Shown: positions 22,098 to 34,652 of the stretch, piece by piece | Position numbering within the stretch: the stretch's first letter is position 1 | Layout: each line of letters starts with the position of its first letter | NCBI GenBank assembly: GCA_003952965.2 | Contig: CM025854.1 | Span: 575,988-639,987, forward strand | Length of the DNA stretch: 64,000 nucleotides | Reading direction: 5' to 3' | From: Morella rubra | Lineage: Eukaryota > Streptophyta > Magnoliopsida > Fagales > Myricaceae | Notes under the pieces: model-generated | Told to the model about the DNA's origin: nothing | Databases searched by the model: none | What the model saw: only the letters and a program-made list of their open reading frames with translations | Position numbers and translations under genes: made by a program

Positions 22098-25000
22098 TCA
22101 TAATGAAATATCTTGGCCAAAAAGTCCACTTATTCCCTTCCCAGGGTCACTCTGTTTCACAATTGATTCTCCAACCAAGACCTGTAGACAAACAATACCG
22201 TGTTTCAGCTAATATACATGTAATAGTCGCACCAGTAAGGCAAACAAAGTCAAACATGCATGGACAAAGAAAGCATACTGCTCTAACACCAGCTTCTTTT
22301 ACAAAAGCGATATCATCCGGAGTAAATAACCCAGATTCCCCAACGACCTGAATAATCCCAATTCCAAAACAAAAAACAAAACCGTCAAACAACAGAAAGA
22401 TTCCAAGTAAACAAATACAAAAAGCAAAACCCATCTCAGTTCACATGAATGGTAAATGCAACACTTACAATTATGTCTTTTTCGCGGATCCTTTGACCAC
22501 GCTCTCCTTCAAGAAGTTTTTTTGTATTACTTATATCAACCTCAAATGTCTCTGCAGAAAGGCAAAAGCTAAATAGTTATGCACGTAGGTTTCAATAAAT
22601 TACCCCATATTTACCTATATTCTCAAGATTCTCATGGAACCATGCAATTAACCAAACCTATAGTACATAAAACCCACTAGTGATTGCAGCTTGAATCTGA
22701 ATCCCATGCTAATTCCCAAATACAGAAGTTGAGCTCCAGTGCGTGAACAGCCATACTAGGCAGTCACGCCAAAAGCAGTTAATAATTGAAATATAATTGA
22801 TGCATATTTGGGTGTTGCATTTGAAGAGCAGGAAACTGGGTGATGTGCTTTCTATTTAAAGAAGGAACAGGTAAGAAACCATATAATGGAAACTGATCAA
22901 GCTAAAAGTTCAAGTGTGTGGCTTTAAAGGAACATTCCTCCAATTTGAGAAGCTAAAATTGGTGCAATTTCAAAATACTAGTCCTAGATTGACTTTCATT
23001 AAAGAAGAAGTATTTCAGATTGTCATATCCGGCGTATGGAAGGAAGAATTTTATAGATATGTCACCACAAATACTATTACAAAGTCTGACAATCAAAATG
23101 AAAACAGTGTTTAAGCCGATTTGCATAAGTTGGAATTTACCAAGATTGCGGTTGTTGATTCCAACGAGCTCGATCCCATCTATTCCAAGGACACGATCCA
23201 ATTCTCTCTCATTATGCACCTAAGGATAAACAACAGTAGCATATTCACCAATCCAATCTGTGAGTAAATAATTTACCTTTCTCATCTTTAACAAATTGAT
23301 AAACGTCTAATACAACAAAGACAAAAATAAGATAGGAAAACTAGAGAACATTCGAATTCATAAACTTTTGCATCCAAGACAACGAAAAGGAGAATAACAA
23401 TGATAACTGACAGCAAGAGAAATTGAATTGAAAACAAAATCTTCGTTACAGTATGACATTTCAACCAACATTCAAGTATACGTGAAATCACAGTCGGGTG
23501 AAAACTCGTCTGGCATAGGTGTGGACTTCCAAATCAAGTATTAGTCATAGAAGAGCAACCTAGTAATAGAGAGAAGCAGTTGCATTACATCCCTTTTATA
23601 TGCTATGTTAAAGAGAAAAAAACTGCCAGGTATACAAACCCAGACATTTAAGTGAGATGATTAAGATAACTCAAGTATCTAACCCTTTTTACATAAATAT
23701 ATTTTACCACTTGAAAGGAGAATACTACCTCAAAATCTTCAATTCCAATAAATTTTGGGTAGAAATAACAAGAAGAAAAAAGCATCATCCATACCTCAAC
23801 AAGTACTGCCATACCGAGTATCTTGCAGATCTTACTCATGTATTTGATGTCAAGATCTGGCAAAACAGCAGCAATTAAAAGAATGGCATCTGCGCCTTTA
23901 ACTCGGGCATTGTAGATCTGCCACGCGTCGACGATAAATTCTTTGCACAACAGAGGGCACTGGATAATTTGCTATTATTAGATGCATAACTCATACCAAT
24001 CACGAAATAACAGCTTCTACCACACATTATAAATTAAGCTACTACACAATTCAAGGAGCAGACCTTTACTCCAGCATTCCTTATCAACTCCAGATTTTCA
24101 AAGCTTCCCTAAATAGGAAACATAATGCAAGTATTAAGGTTTTCCTCCAAACAGGCAAAAAGCCCACTTCGAGCACCTGAACTTAATCAAGAATAAATTA
24201 GATACAGCAACTTTCTATTGAAAGAAGAAGTGTGTACCTTAAAATACTTTTCATCTGTCAAAACACTGAGACATGCCGCTCCACCTCGCTCATAAGCTTG
24301 AGCAATCTCAACCTATCATGAGAAAGTTTCAGAACAATAACACACAATGTGACAATGTCGCGAAAGATATAAATCAATACAAACTGAAATGCCAGGTGCA
24401 CTGGTACAGTTCACTAAGGCCTTCCCAGGACAGTGGAAGAACTATGGGAGTAAGCAATGTTGCTTGGACATATGAAGAATATAGCCATCTCCGCAGTAGA
24501 TATTCAGAGAAGGCTCACATTTCTAAGAATCTTCTGGAACAGACATTATTTTACATTTATGCAAATAGGACTTATCTACGCCAAAACTGCTGTCCCAAAA
24601 CAGCACTTTTTGAAGAACTAAGATAAGGTATGGAAATTCCTAAACCTAGTAGCTTTTTTGTACTTGTTCATCATTTGTACCAACCTACAAGGCTTAATCA
24701 TTGTAAATAGTCTTGCAGTAGCAATCAAAGAGTAGAGGGGTGAGACTCGACACTAATAAAAGCAACCAATTGTATTAATTAAGGACTTCCAAGACTGGAG
24801 AAATCCTAATTAAATAACTGTAGGCTTCAACTGTACCTGTATCAGTTCAAATTACTTGAGTGCACCCAGGTGCTGAGGAGTATGATAAGAATATGTATGA
24901 ACAAGAAAACTGGGACTTCTATTCTTATAAAGGATGGGGACTCAGGGATACCTAATGTAGTACTAGACCTATTATCATCTGGAAGTTGATCTGGGGCAAG

Positions 25001-25215
25001 TGTCCATACCTATTGTGACATAGACACAAGGCACTCAACCGACACTTTATAGTCTTTGCAATTTGCACAGGAAAAACTAAAGGATGAGCACTCACAGGAT
25101 CAAAGTCCTCTCTTAGAACTCCTCTGCTTGGAGAAGCCTTTTTCACCTCGGCAATCAATCCAGGAAGGCCAGTTCGTAGATTCGCTGCCCTAAGTGCTCC
25201 AATAAAATCTCTTGT
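22098..25215 (-). CDS. IGPS: Indole-3-glycerol phosphate synthase fragment (left arm, 5'-truncated)
   Basis: Mirror copy of the right-arm IGPS exons: the same seven downstream exons (mapped by coordinate sum of about 50,567-50,568) and the stop at 22098-22100. It is cut by the palindrome centre inside the exon encoding [16 protein letters not shown], so it lacks the start codon, the transit peptide, and about 20 residues of that exon that the right copy still has. IGPS (EC 4.1.1.48) closes the indole ring in plastid tryptophan synthesis. The surviving exons keep the catalytic motifs [28 protein letters not shown] and VGESG. With no 5' end or promoter it is unlikely to make an enzyme unless the assembly is wrong here. 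Confidence 0.85.
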
Positions 25216-25351
25216 TGTGTCAAATGCATGGTTTTTCTTTTCCTTTTCCTGTTTTGCAGAATTTCCTGTAATGCTACTAGCTATTATTTATCAGTTGAGA
25301 GAGAGAAGGCCCCTCTCAGCACTGATGAAGAACCTTGATAATGTTCCTCCC
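25216..25351. repeat. Unique 136-bp spacer at the palindrome centre
   Basis: The inverted match stops at aataaaatctcttgt (25201-25215) and resumes at acaagagattttatt (25352-25366). The spacer is present once. It holds the end of an IGPS intron (acceptor AG at 25293-25294) and the first 19 codons of the IGPS exon at 25295-25471, so it continues the right-arm gene and has no counterpart in the left arm. It behaves like the loop of a fold-back event. Confidence 0.9.
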
Positions 25352-28300
25352 ACAAGAGATTTTATTGGAGCACTTAGGGCAGCGAATCTACGAACTGGCC
25401 TTCCTGGATTGATTGCCGAGGTGAAAAAGGCTTCTCCAAGCAGAGGAGTTCTAAGAGAGGACTTTGATCCTGTGAGTGCTCATCCTTTAGTTTTTCCTGT
25501 GCAAATTGCAAAGACTATAAAGTGTCGGTTGAGTGCCTTGTGTCTATGTCACAATAGGTATGGACACTTGCCCCAGATCAACTTCCAGATGATAATAGGT
25601 CTAGTACTACATTAGGTATCCCTGAGTCCCCATCCTTTATAAGAATAGAAGTCCCAGTTTTCTTGTTCATACATATTCTTATCATACTCCTCAGCACCTG
25701 GGTGCACTCAAGTAATTTGAACTGATACAGGTACAGTTGAAGCCTACAGTTATTTAATTAGGATTTCTCCAGTCTTGGAAGTCCTTAATTAATACAATTG
25801 GTTGCTTTTATTAGTGTCGAGTCTCACCCCTCTACTCTTTGATTGCTACTGCAAGACTATTTACAATGATTAAGCCTTGTAGGTTGGTACAAATGATGAA
25901 CAAGTACAAAAAAGCTACTAGGTTTAGGAATTTCCATACCTTATCTTAGTTCTTCAAAAAGTGCTGTTTTGGGACAGCAGTTTTGGCGTAGATAAGTCCT
26001 ATTTGCATAAATGTAAAATAATGTCTGTTCCAGAAGATTCTTAGAAATGTGAGCCTTCTCTGAATATCTACTGCGGAGATGGCTATATTCTTCATATGTC
26101 CAAGCAACATTGCTTACTCCCATAGTTCTTCCACTGTCCTGGGAAGGCCTTAGTGAACTGTACCAGTGCACCTGGCATTTCAGTTTGTATTGATTTATAT
26201 CTTTCGCGACATTGTCACATTGTGTGTTATTGTTCTGAAACTTTCTCATGATAGGTTGAGATTGCTCAAGCTTATGAGCGAGGTGGAGCGGCATGTCTCA
26301 GTGTTTTGACAGATGAAAAGTATTTTAAGGTACACACTTCTTCTTTCAATAGAAAGTTGCTGTATCTAATTTATTCTTGATTAAGTTCAGGTGCTCGAAG
26401 TGGGCTTTTTGCCTGTTTGGAGGAAAACCTTAATACTTGCATTATGTTTCCTATTTAGGGAAGCTTTGAAAATCTGGAGTTGATAAGGAATGCTGGAGTA
26501 AAGGTCTGCTCCTTGAATTGTGTAGTAGCTTAATTTATAATGTGTGGTAGAAGCTGTTATTTCGTGATTGGTATGAGTTATGCATCTAATAATAGCAAAT
26601 TATCCAGTGCCCTCTGTTGTGCAAAGAATTTATCGTCGACGCGTGGCAGATCTACAATGCCCGAGTTAAAGGCGCAGATGCCATTCTTTTAATTGCTGCT
26701 GTTTTGCCAGATCTTGACATCAAATACATGAGTAAGATCTGCAAGATACTCGGTATGGCAGTACTTGTTGAGGTATGGATGATGCTTTTTTCTTCTTCGT
26801 TATTTCTACCCAAAATTTATTGGAATTGAAGATTTTGAGGTAGTATTCTCCTTTCAAGTGGTAAAATATATTTATGTAAAAAGGGTTAGATACTTGAGTT
26901 ATCTTAATCATCTCACTTAAATGTCTGGGTTTGTATACCTGGCAGTTTTTTTCTCTTTAACATAGCATATAAAAGGGATGTAATGCAACTGCTTCTCTCT
27001 ATTACTAGGTTGCTCTTCTATGACTAATACTTGATTTGGAAGTCCACACCTATGCCAGACGAGTTTTCACCCGACTGTGATTTCACGTATACTTGAATGT
27101 TGGTTGAAATGTCATACTGTAACGAAGATTTTGTTTTCAATTCAATTTCTCTTGCTGTCAGTTATCATTGTTATTCTCCTTTTCGTTGTCTTGGATGCAA
27201 AAGTTTATGAATTCGAATGTTCTCTAGTTTTCCTATCTTATTTTTGTCTTTGTTGTATTAGACGTTTATCAATTTGTTAAAGATGAGAAAGGTAAATTAT
27301 TTACTCACAGATTGGATTGGTGAATATGCTACTGTTGTTTATCCTTAGGTGCATAATGAGAGAGAATTGGATCGTGTCCTTGGAATAGATGGGATCGAGC
27401 TCGTTGGAATCAACAACCGCAATCTTGGTAAATTCCAACTTATGCAAATCGGCTTAAACACTGTTTTCATTTTGATTGTCAGACTTTGTAATAGTATTTG
27501 TGGTGACATATCTATAAAATTCTTCCTTCCATACGCCGGATATGACAATCTGAAATACTTCTTCTTTAATGAAAGTCAATCTAGGACTAGTATTTTGAAA
27601 TTGCACCAATTTTAGCTTCTCAAATTGGAGGAATGTTCCTTTAAAGCCACACACTTGAACTTTTAGCTTGATCAGTTTCCATTATATGGTTTCTTACCTG
27701 TTCCTTCTTTAAATAGAAAGCACATCACCCAGTTTCCTGCTCTTCAAATGCAACACCCAAATATGCATCAATTATATTTCAATTATTAACTGCTTTTGGC
27801 GTGACTGCCTAGTATGGCTGTTCACGCACTGGAGCTCAACTTCTGTATTTGGGAATTAGCATGGGATTCAGATTCAAGCTGCAATCACTAGTGGGTTTTA
27901 TGTACTATAGGTTTGGTTAATTGCATGGTTCCATGAGAATCTTGAGAATATAGGTAAATATGGGGTAATTTATTGAAACCTACGTGCATAACTATTTAGC
28001 TTTTGCCTTTCTGCAGAGACATTTGAGGTTGATATAAGTAATACAAAAAAACTTCTTGAAGGAGAGCGTGGTCAAAGGATCCGCGAAAAAGACATAATTG
28101 TAAGTGTTGCATTTACCATTCATGTGAACTGAGATGGGTTTTGCTTTTTGTATTTGTTTACTTGGAATCTTTCTGTTGTTTGACGGTTTTGTTTTTTGTT
28201 TTGGAATTGGGATTATTCAGGTCGTTGGGGAATCTGGGTTATTTACTCCGGATGATATCGCTTTTGTAAAAGAAGCTGGTGTTAGAGCAGTATGCTTTCT

Positions 28301-28470
28301 TTGTCCATGCATGTTTGACTTTGTTTGCCTTACTGGTGCGACTATTACATGTATATTAGCTGAAACACGGTATTGTTTGTCTACAGGTCTTGGTTGGAGA
28401 ATCAATTGTGAAACAGAGTGACCCTGGGAAGGGAATAAGTGGACTTTTTGGCCAAGATATTTCATTATGA
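25295..28470 (+). CDS. IGPS: Indole-3-glycerol phosphate synthase, missing first exon(s)
   Basis: Eight exons are supported by frame and GT-AG sites: 25295-25471, 26255-26329, 26459-26503, 26608-26772, 27349-27427, 28017-28099, 28221-28289, 28387-28470. The product is a (βα)8-barrel enzyme that converts CdRP to indole-3-glycerol phosphate in the chloroplast (tryptophan and auxin/indole supply). Key residues are present: Glu and Lys in [10 protein letters not shown], Lys in LCKEF, Glu in LVEVHN, Asn in GINNRN, and Glu-Ser in VGESG. The C-terminus FGQDIS-L matches plant homologues. The exon at 25295 starts in phase 0 after a good acceptor. Upstream is only the inverted left arm, so the exon(s) for the start codon, transit peptide and N-terminal helix are absent. 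The 69-codon-in ATG-opened frame from 25217 reads through intron and should not be used as a start. Confidence 0.9.
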
Positions 28471-29581
28471 GTCAGAATTTAGAATGTTCTTAACACCCTT
28501 CCTCCTCCAACTGGAAGTGGGCTCCGATTGAAATGGTCAAAGTTGCGGGTTCATTTGCACCATGTGGTCCTGCATTTTTCTTCTGTTCCGGCTCCTCAAA
28601 AAGTGTAGTGGTTTCAGTAGTTGTATTTTCTCAAAAATGCTAGTGACATGTTCGTATTACTAAAACTAAGTGCGGATATAAAGAAAGCATGCAAGAGTTT
28701 CGGGAAAATTGTAAAGTGAAGCTTCATATGTTAATGCGTCTTTACTGTATGTATCCTAGCAATTTTCCTTGAAGCTCTCTCTTTAGTGGAAAACCGAGAA
28801 GCAATTCTCTTACGGCAAAAAATGGCTAGAATGCTGTTGTTCTCTCTTCTTTTTTTTATTCGTTTAAAGCATTTTGAAGGGAACTAAACTTGGTCCCAGG
28901 GGGCGTTTCCACAATTGCAGTCTGGTTTTTATGGTGCATTACCATGAAGTCAGCAACTTCTACCAAAAGAGATCAAGGACCACAAAGAAAGGGAAATCAA
29001 TGATGAGTATTAGAATAGAGATGTTTGTTTTCTTGGTTAGCTTCTTCAAGGTAAAACATGCATACAGCCAGGAAGGAATGTTCACATTTTTCCCTTGTAG
29101 CATAATGTCCATTGTTCCCATCATCGTCATCTTCTGGGCCTCAATCCACTACTGTACCGAATACGAGAGTTCCAGGAAAATAAAATTACTGGAACGAGAG
29201 TCCACCGCATTAAGCTACGTGGACAAATCTGACACTGTCTCCCCACGATCCTCTGCCTCCTCAGCTAGACCGAAGGCAAGGGAACGACAGAAGGCAGATG
29301 GAAGGACGGAACAGAAATAGGGGTGTTCGTTTTGCATATTCTCGAAATTTTAGACTCTTCAGATATTCATTGAGATTTGTGGAAAAGTATACGTAAGTTA
29401 AAAGTTTGGAGTAGATTTACTGAGATTTGTGAGAAAGTACGCGTAAGTTAAAAAGTTTGAAGTGGGTTGTTTTTGCTGGAAATTTTCGTACTCCGAACTC
29501 TCGGGGAAAAGATTCTGCAACTCTTCTCTCATTCTGTCTCTCTCTCTGCTTGTTTGCGACGACTGTGTCGTTCTCTTAGTC

Positions 29582-32500
29582 ATGTCGCCGAGCAGATCGA
29601 CTTCGGGCGGAAGGCGGAAGGTGACGACGCGTGGTATAGCGCGACAGTGGAGTTGGATGGAGACGTTTTGAGGCTGAAGTACTGCGATTCTCCGAAAAGC
29701 ACGACCAATTCTCAAAGCGGTGATTTCAAGAGCTTGAGCGAGATCGAGCTCTTCGAGGACCGGTTCAGACCCGCCTCGGTTCAGGCCCAGGACTCCGAGT
29801 GCTCCAAGTGCTCGAAGGGGACGTCGTCTGCGCTTCCTCTACATTCGAAAACGACGACCTCCGCTTCTATGATGCCTGGTTGATGGGGTCAGTGTCTCTC
29901 TCTTTCTCTCAGTCTCTCCTAAACGATTCTTTAAACTGAGTTCATTTGTGTTTTTTACTACCATTTTTTCTGGGGAAAGGTTGTTAGATTGAGTAGGCAT
30001 CAGAATAAGTTAATACTACCCGTTGTTCTCTGGTTTCATACATCGTATTAACTATTATTAACTGCAATCCACAAATGGGTGCATGCAGTCATTCTTAGCC
30101 ATAGGTGGATAAGGAGTGTACATTTTCTCAGAGTACGTACTTTCGTTTGCTTCTAGCGCCTCTCTCTTTTGCTGAAACATTGACTGAAATATTTCACTCT
30201 CTCTGAGGCCTCTGTCTTTTTTCAGTTTTTTAAGTATGATCTTCTTGTGAATACGAGGAGGCTCATATTAATTCTTTGTATGATCATAAAATAGGGCTCT
30301 AGATATAGGTTAGTTTCTGTTTGCATTGTTTTCTTTTAGTTTGGATTGATTATCAGCGTTACAAGTTTTTGTGAAGGAAAGCAAATCTCCGTTTCGTTAG
30401 GTGTCTGTCTGAGAACCAATACCGAAGCCCATGCGTACGGTCAAAGTAACGACGTTGGTTTTTTGTCTTTTTGTTCCAGTTGGTAGTGGACTTCATATAT
30501 ATATATATATATATAAGATTTCTGTTTCTTATATAGCTTATAGCGAATGAATTTGATAGTTTGTTGTGGGTGGTACTTAAATTTCTGTTCACTTGCGAGA
30601 ATCTTGTAATGTGCTGAGTGTTTTTATGTAACAGTCTCAGATAATCTGAAACAGTAAGTGCATCATGTAAAAGGCTGGGTTGGATTGCCTTTTGATCAAT
30701 ATGATTTTCAATTTGCATGTCTACATCTCATGTGTAGTCGTTCTTTGACCATAGAATTCAATGTACTGCTTTCTTCGCTTGCAGTTGCTCTCTCCTTAAT
30801 GCTCTCTTCTTTGGACTGGTGAATATAACCATAATTCAGAGTTAAACATTGAGTTGGTGGTTGTCTTGGTATATGTGCTTCTAACCGCTCCTTTGAGAAG
30901 AGTTTGCTGGGAGTTTTTTATTGACTAGCACCATAGTAGTTCACTTTTTGTTTATCACTGGGGGTTACAGTATCTCATTTCTGGGTAGTCAGTTTCCTGA
31001 AACCTGTTAAGGTTGTCCTACTCCTCTCTTAGCAGTAGAGCAGCCTGCTCCAATATATTATTTTAGGGTTTTCACTTCCCGAGTGGCCTGATGGGGCTTG
31101 TTTGGTAGGTGAGTACCATGAACATGCTCGGAAACAGGGAGAAGAGGAAGAGTGCTTATGCACTTTTTTTATCCTTTACTGGCTACATGGTCCAAAAGGA
31201 AAAAACTGACTGCTAAAAACTATTGGACAAATCTGCCAAATCCAGCCAAGTGGACAAATAGATCCCAAGGTGGCATCATCCTAAAACTAGGGAGGGAGAT
31301 TTTCTAGTTAATGGGAGTCCCGCTTTGATTCTAAAGGCAATGGTAGCCAAATATGCAGCACACAGAAGAGGTTTCTTCAATGTCTCAAGCAGACAGGTTA
31401 CTTTCAGTATGAAGTTTTTTATTTTTTGTCAAAGAAGAAACCAGTCTTTGTTAACCTGAAAATGAGACAACATAGAATTCTGCTGCATAGCTTGCATTAT
31501 CTTTTAATATTGCTTGCATTATCTTTTACACACATTAGCATAGCATAGGAAACAAGATATGCCAGCAGTCTTGAGTAACAAATGGTCAAGTGAAGGTTTG
31601 TCCTTGTTCTCTGTGGAGATTCAACTAAAAGTCAACTCAGAAAGTCCCTGAATAAAGTGCCGCTTAGTCACTGGAGCTTTCTTTTTGTTATTCAGCTTCT
31701 TCTGGAGCAATATCCTCCTTTAAATCATAGGCTTCTTACTTTATCACTTGTATCTTTGGCCGTCTTTATGTCCTTAGTAACAGAAAAATGAGTTTGACTC
31801 CAGCTCTTTCTAGAATACTCAATGACCCTTTGAAGCAAACTAGACAAGATTCTCTTTGTTGTTGCCTTTTACCAAATGCATTGGTTTGTCATTGCTTATG
31901 ATGTGTAAGTGTGAATAGAGGCCAAGAACTATAAAATCCGAGGGGTTGATCCTTCGTGAATGACACAATGACCTATAGCCTTGATTATATGAACTATATG
32001 GTAATTTAAAGGCTACAGAACAAGTATGAACATCTAGGAAGTTGCAAAGGGATTTTCGAGCAACCTGTGATCATACAGGACGTTTAGTGTTTTTAATAGC
32101 GGTTTCCCCATTTTGTGAGAGAATGTTGTTGTGGAGAAGTTTGGGAGTGAGGTGGGTGGGTGGAGGACCCTTTAGAGAGAGCAATATATGGTTGTAGTCT
32201 TTGGAGGTTTATTAGCAAAGGGTGGACACTTTTCAGTCAGAACATTCAATTCGAGGGGTGGGTCGTAGTAATAGTGTTCGTTTTTAAAGTGACCATTGGT
32301 GTGGGAGAGAGACCCTTGAGGTTTGTATTCCCGTCCTTCTATGCCATTGCTAGAGATAGGGGCGCTATGGTGGCTGATCATTGGGTGGGGAATTCTGGTT
32401 TGGGTGCTTGGGATGTTAGTTTTTGTGAGGGCAGCAAATGACTGGAAGTGGAGCTTTGTCAACCTTCTTTTCTCTTCTTTATTCTAAGGCCTTGAGGAGG

Positions 32501-34568
32501 GGGCTGATGATAGGATTGTGCTGGAGTGCACCAAAATGGCTTATTCTCGGTGAAATCGATGTATGGGACTCTATCTTGCAGCCCTTAGGTGTCTTTCTCA
32601 TGGAAGCAGATTTGGAGGTCCCTTGTCCCTATGAGAGTTTCCTTCTTTGTGTTGGAGGCTGCCATGGGAGGATCTTGACCATCGATAATCTGAGGAGAAG
32701 AGGTCTTTATTTATCGATTGTTGCCTTTGCAGGTTCAGTGGGGAATCAGTGTGGATCATCTCTTTATCTATCATTGTGAAGTCGCTAGGAATTATTATGG
32801 TCTCATGTGTTTAGCATTTACGAATTTTTGTTGGGTTATGCCTTTAGGGTATGGGTGTTGTTAGGAAGTTGTTTTCTGCTGGAGGGTTTCAAGCATGATC
32901 CCTTTTGTGCTTTGAGGTGTGGTATATTCCTTTGTGAGGGAGGAGGGAGAGAATGATAGATGTTTCGAAGAACATTTTTTGTCTTTAGAGGGTTAAGGGG
33001 CAAGCTGATGTAGTTCTTTTTTTTTGGGCAATGCTGTGTTGGGCTATCCTTTTGTTGATGTTTTGATTTCATTAGTAGTTGTTATTAGGTTCAGTATAGC
33101 TCTTTGTACTGTTACCTTCTTAGTTTTTTTTCAATTAAAGCTTTTACTTATAAAAAATAAAAATAAAATAGCGTTTTCCCATTTTTGTTGTTTCTCCTGT
33201 TCTCTTTGATCTATGCGTGTTGCTGAAGAAGAAAGGATTGTCAATCATCTAGAAAGGCGACCCCAGAAGATATTTTGGCGTACAAAACCAGTACGTGATA
33301 ATGCTCGAGAATCTGGATAAAGGCTTATCTCCCTCCAAAGTTGCAGAGTTCATACACAGAGAAGTCCATATCACCTCTGGTATATGTTTTCCCGAGTTTG
33401 ACTTCCAGAGTTGTCCAACCGAGGGAGCCCTTATGCTGGATTGTAAAATAAAATTTCAAGAGCTGAGTGCTTTTCTGGATAATCCCAACCACATTATCTT
33501 GTCGTCAATAGGAAGGTATGCAAATGTCATACATATTGTTGTTGTCGCTCTGTAGCTTCAAGGGTGGGCTCAATATAAAATTAATCTAATGAGTCGATAT
33601 CCCTTTTATTTCATTCATGTATTTCGTTTTCCATGAACCTTGGTTTGTATCTAATCAACATATGTGATGCTTTTGCTCATTCATTGATAACCCTACGGTA
33701 GTCAAATTATACATTGTTTCATCCGTTGCCCTTTTCTATTTGTTATGGTTGCTTTTTGTTTTTGAATTGGAGCATTAGAGTGCTGGCATTCATTTCTTAA
33801 TTCATTATCTACAGGCCGTGGGTAATTATCAAGAAAATATCTGGACATGATACACTAGGAGTACCAACTGGAATCCAGATGCTTTTATCTCAGGCAAGTC
33901 TTACACTTCAATCTTTAGCTATGGTCCAATGGGTAAATTTATTATTGCTATGTGATAGAGCATATCCTTGGTATTTTAGAAGGGAAAGATGTTGCTGCAC
34001 TCTCAAGCAGTAGAGGGTGGGATGCGGGGCATTGGAATTAATTGTGTGATAGTGTGTACAGACCAGTCGCTTCTTGTAATTTCATCCTTTTACCTGCACG
34101 AATGCTCAGTTGGCACATGTAATTACAACCTTTTGTTGGTTCATCCACAGAACTTTAATTTTTTCCCTTGTTCCCTGCAAGGCCTCTCTTCATAATGAGG
34201 TCTTCAGTCCCCCCCCCCTCCCCCTAAAAAAAAAAAAAAAAAAGAAGCTAACATTTGACAGTAGTACTGTATAATAGATCAATCCCTGCACTTCTTTATG
34301 CTTAGCATACTTTTGCTCGTAGCTTTTTTCTGCCCGGGGGGGGGGGGGAGAAGGGAACGAGCATTCATATATTTGTTGAAAGCATCAGAAGGAGTGGGAG
34401 CGCAGAAAATAGCAATGGGTTAAAGCTTGTCTTTTGGGAACTGAAGAATTTCGGAGAGCTAAGCTACTGAAGGATTTTTTTGTGGAATTCTTTGATCATC
34501 ATATGCAATTGCGCGAGAGGCTAGCTTTGGATGTTGAAGAGATCTTGAAGCTTCAGCGTCCAGTGTAA
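29582..34568 (+). pseudogene. SAWADEE-domain gene copy (right arm), frame broken
   Basis: Mirror copy of the intact left-arm gene with the same exon order. Exon 1 (from ATG 29582) differs by several one-base losses at short homopolymers (for example ccgg to ccg, ttccggg to ttcggg, gattt to gatt, ccaaat to ccaat, gccgg to gcgg, ccaaag to ccaag, gccct to gcct) plus a gcggaag-type 7-base gain. Exon 2 is shortened and rearranged near 31,195-31,320. Exon 3 has lost bases near 33,255-33,280 and 33,360. Exon 5 has lost a base (tctattt to tctttt). No single frame survives. This is either a decayed duplicate or a lower-quality copy of the same sequence. The last codon before the TAA at 34566-34568 reads GTG instead of GAG. 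Confidence 0.75.
32116..33166 (+). mobile_element. LINE copy in the right arm (mirror of 17386-18432)
   Basis: Same truncated LINE in inverted position, with the same zf-RVT neighbourhood (GRILTIDNLRRRG near 32,670-32,710) and flanks aatagcggtttccccatttt and aatagcgttttcccattttt. Its presence at the corresponding site in both arms shows that the insertion predates the duplication. The copy has extra frameshifts. Confidence 0.75.
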
Positions 34569-34652
34569 CTGCTCAGTTTCTTGTGCATATGCTCGCCATG
34601 AGCTTTTGCCAATGCAATCCACGTGTTGTTTGTTATGCACCATCTGCTGTAC

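Larger units (their letters stand above)
15884..25215. repeat. Left arm of a ~9.3-kb palindrome
   Basis: The reverse complement of this segment reappears at 25352-34652. Inner arm positions pair so that their coordinates sum to 50,567 (for example 24,952 with 25,615, and 24,273 with 26,294). The sum falls to about 50,547 and then 50,536 at the outer end because of small indels. The last matching bases on the left are gtacagcagatggtgcataa, starting at 15,884. The arm contains a minus-strand IGPS fragment and an intact minus-strand SAWADEE-domain gene. Confidence 0.97.
25352..34652. repeat. Right arm of the ~9.3-kb palindrome
   Basis: This is the reverse complement of the left arm. Identity is nearly complete close to the centre (all shared IGPS exons keep the same frame) and visibly lower outward, where single-base deletions and small rearrangements accumulate from about 29.5 kb. 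The outer end is ccatctgctgtac at 34640-34652; beyond it the flanks of the two arms do not match. The arm carries a 5'-truncated IGPS gene and a broken SAWADEE-domain gene, both on the plus strand. Confidence 0.97.

Noticed and set aside
24273..24626. Mirrored 117-codon frames (24273-24626 plus and 25941-26294 minus)
   Set aside because: They lie antisense to an IGPS exon and intron, and appear twice only because of the palindrome.
25217..25615. 132-codon frame starting at an ATG in the palindrome spacer
   Set aside because: Its first ~26 codons are intron sequence before a good acceptor and its last ~48 codons run past the donor at 25472. Only the middle is IGPS exon.
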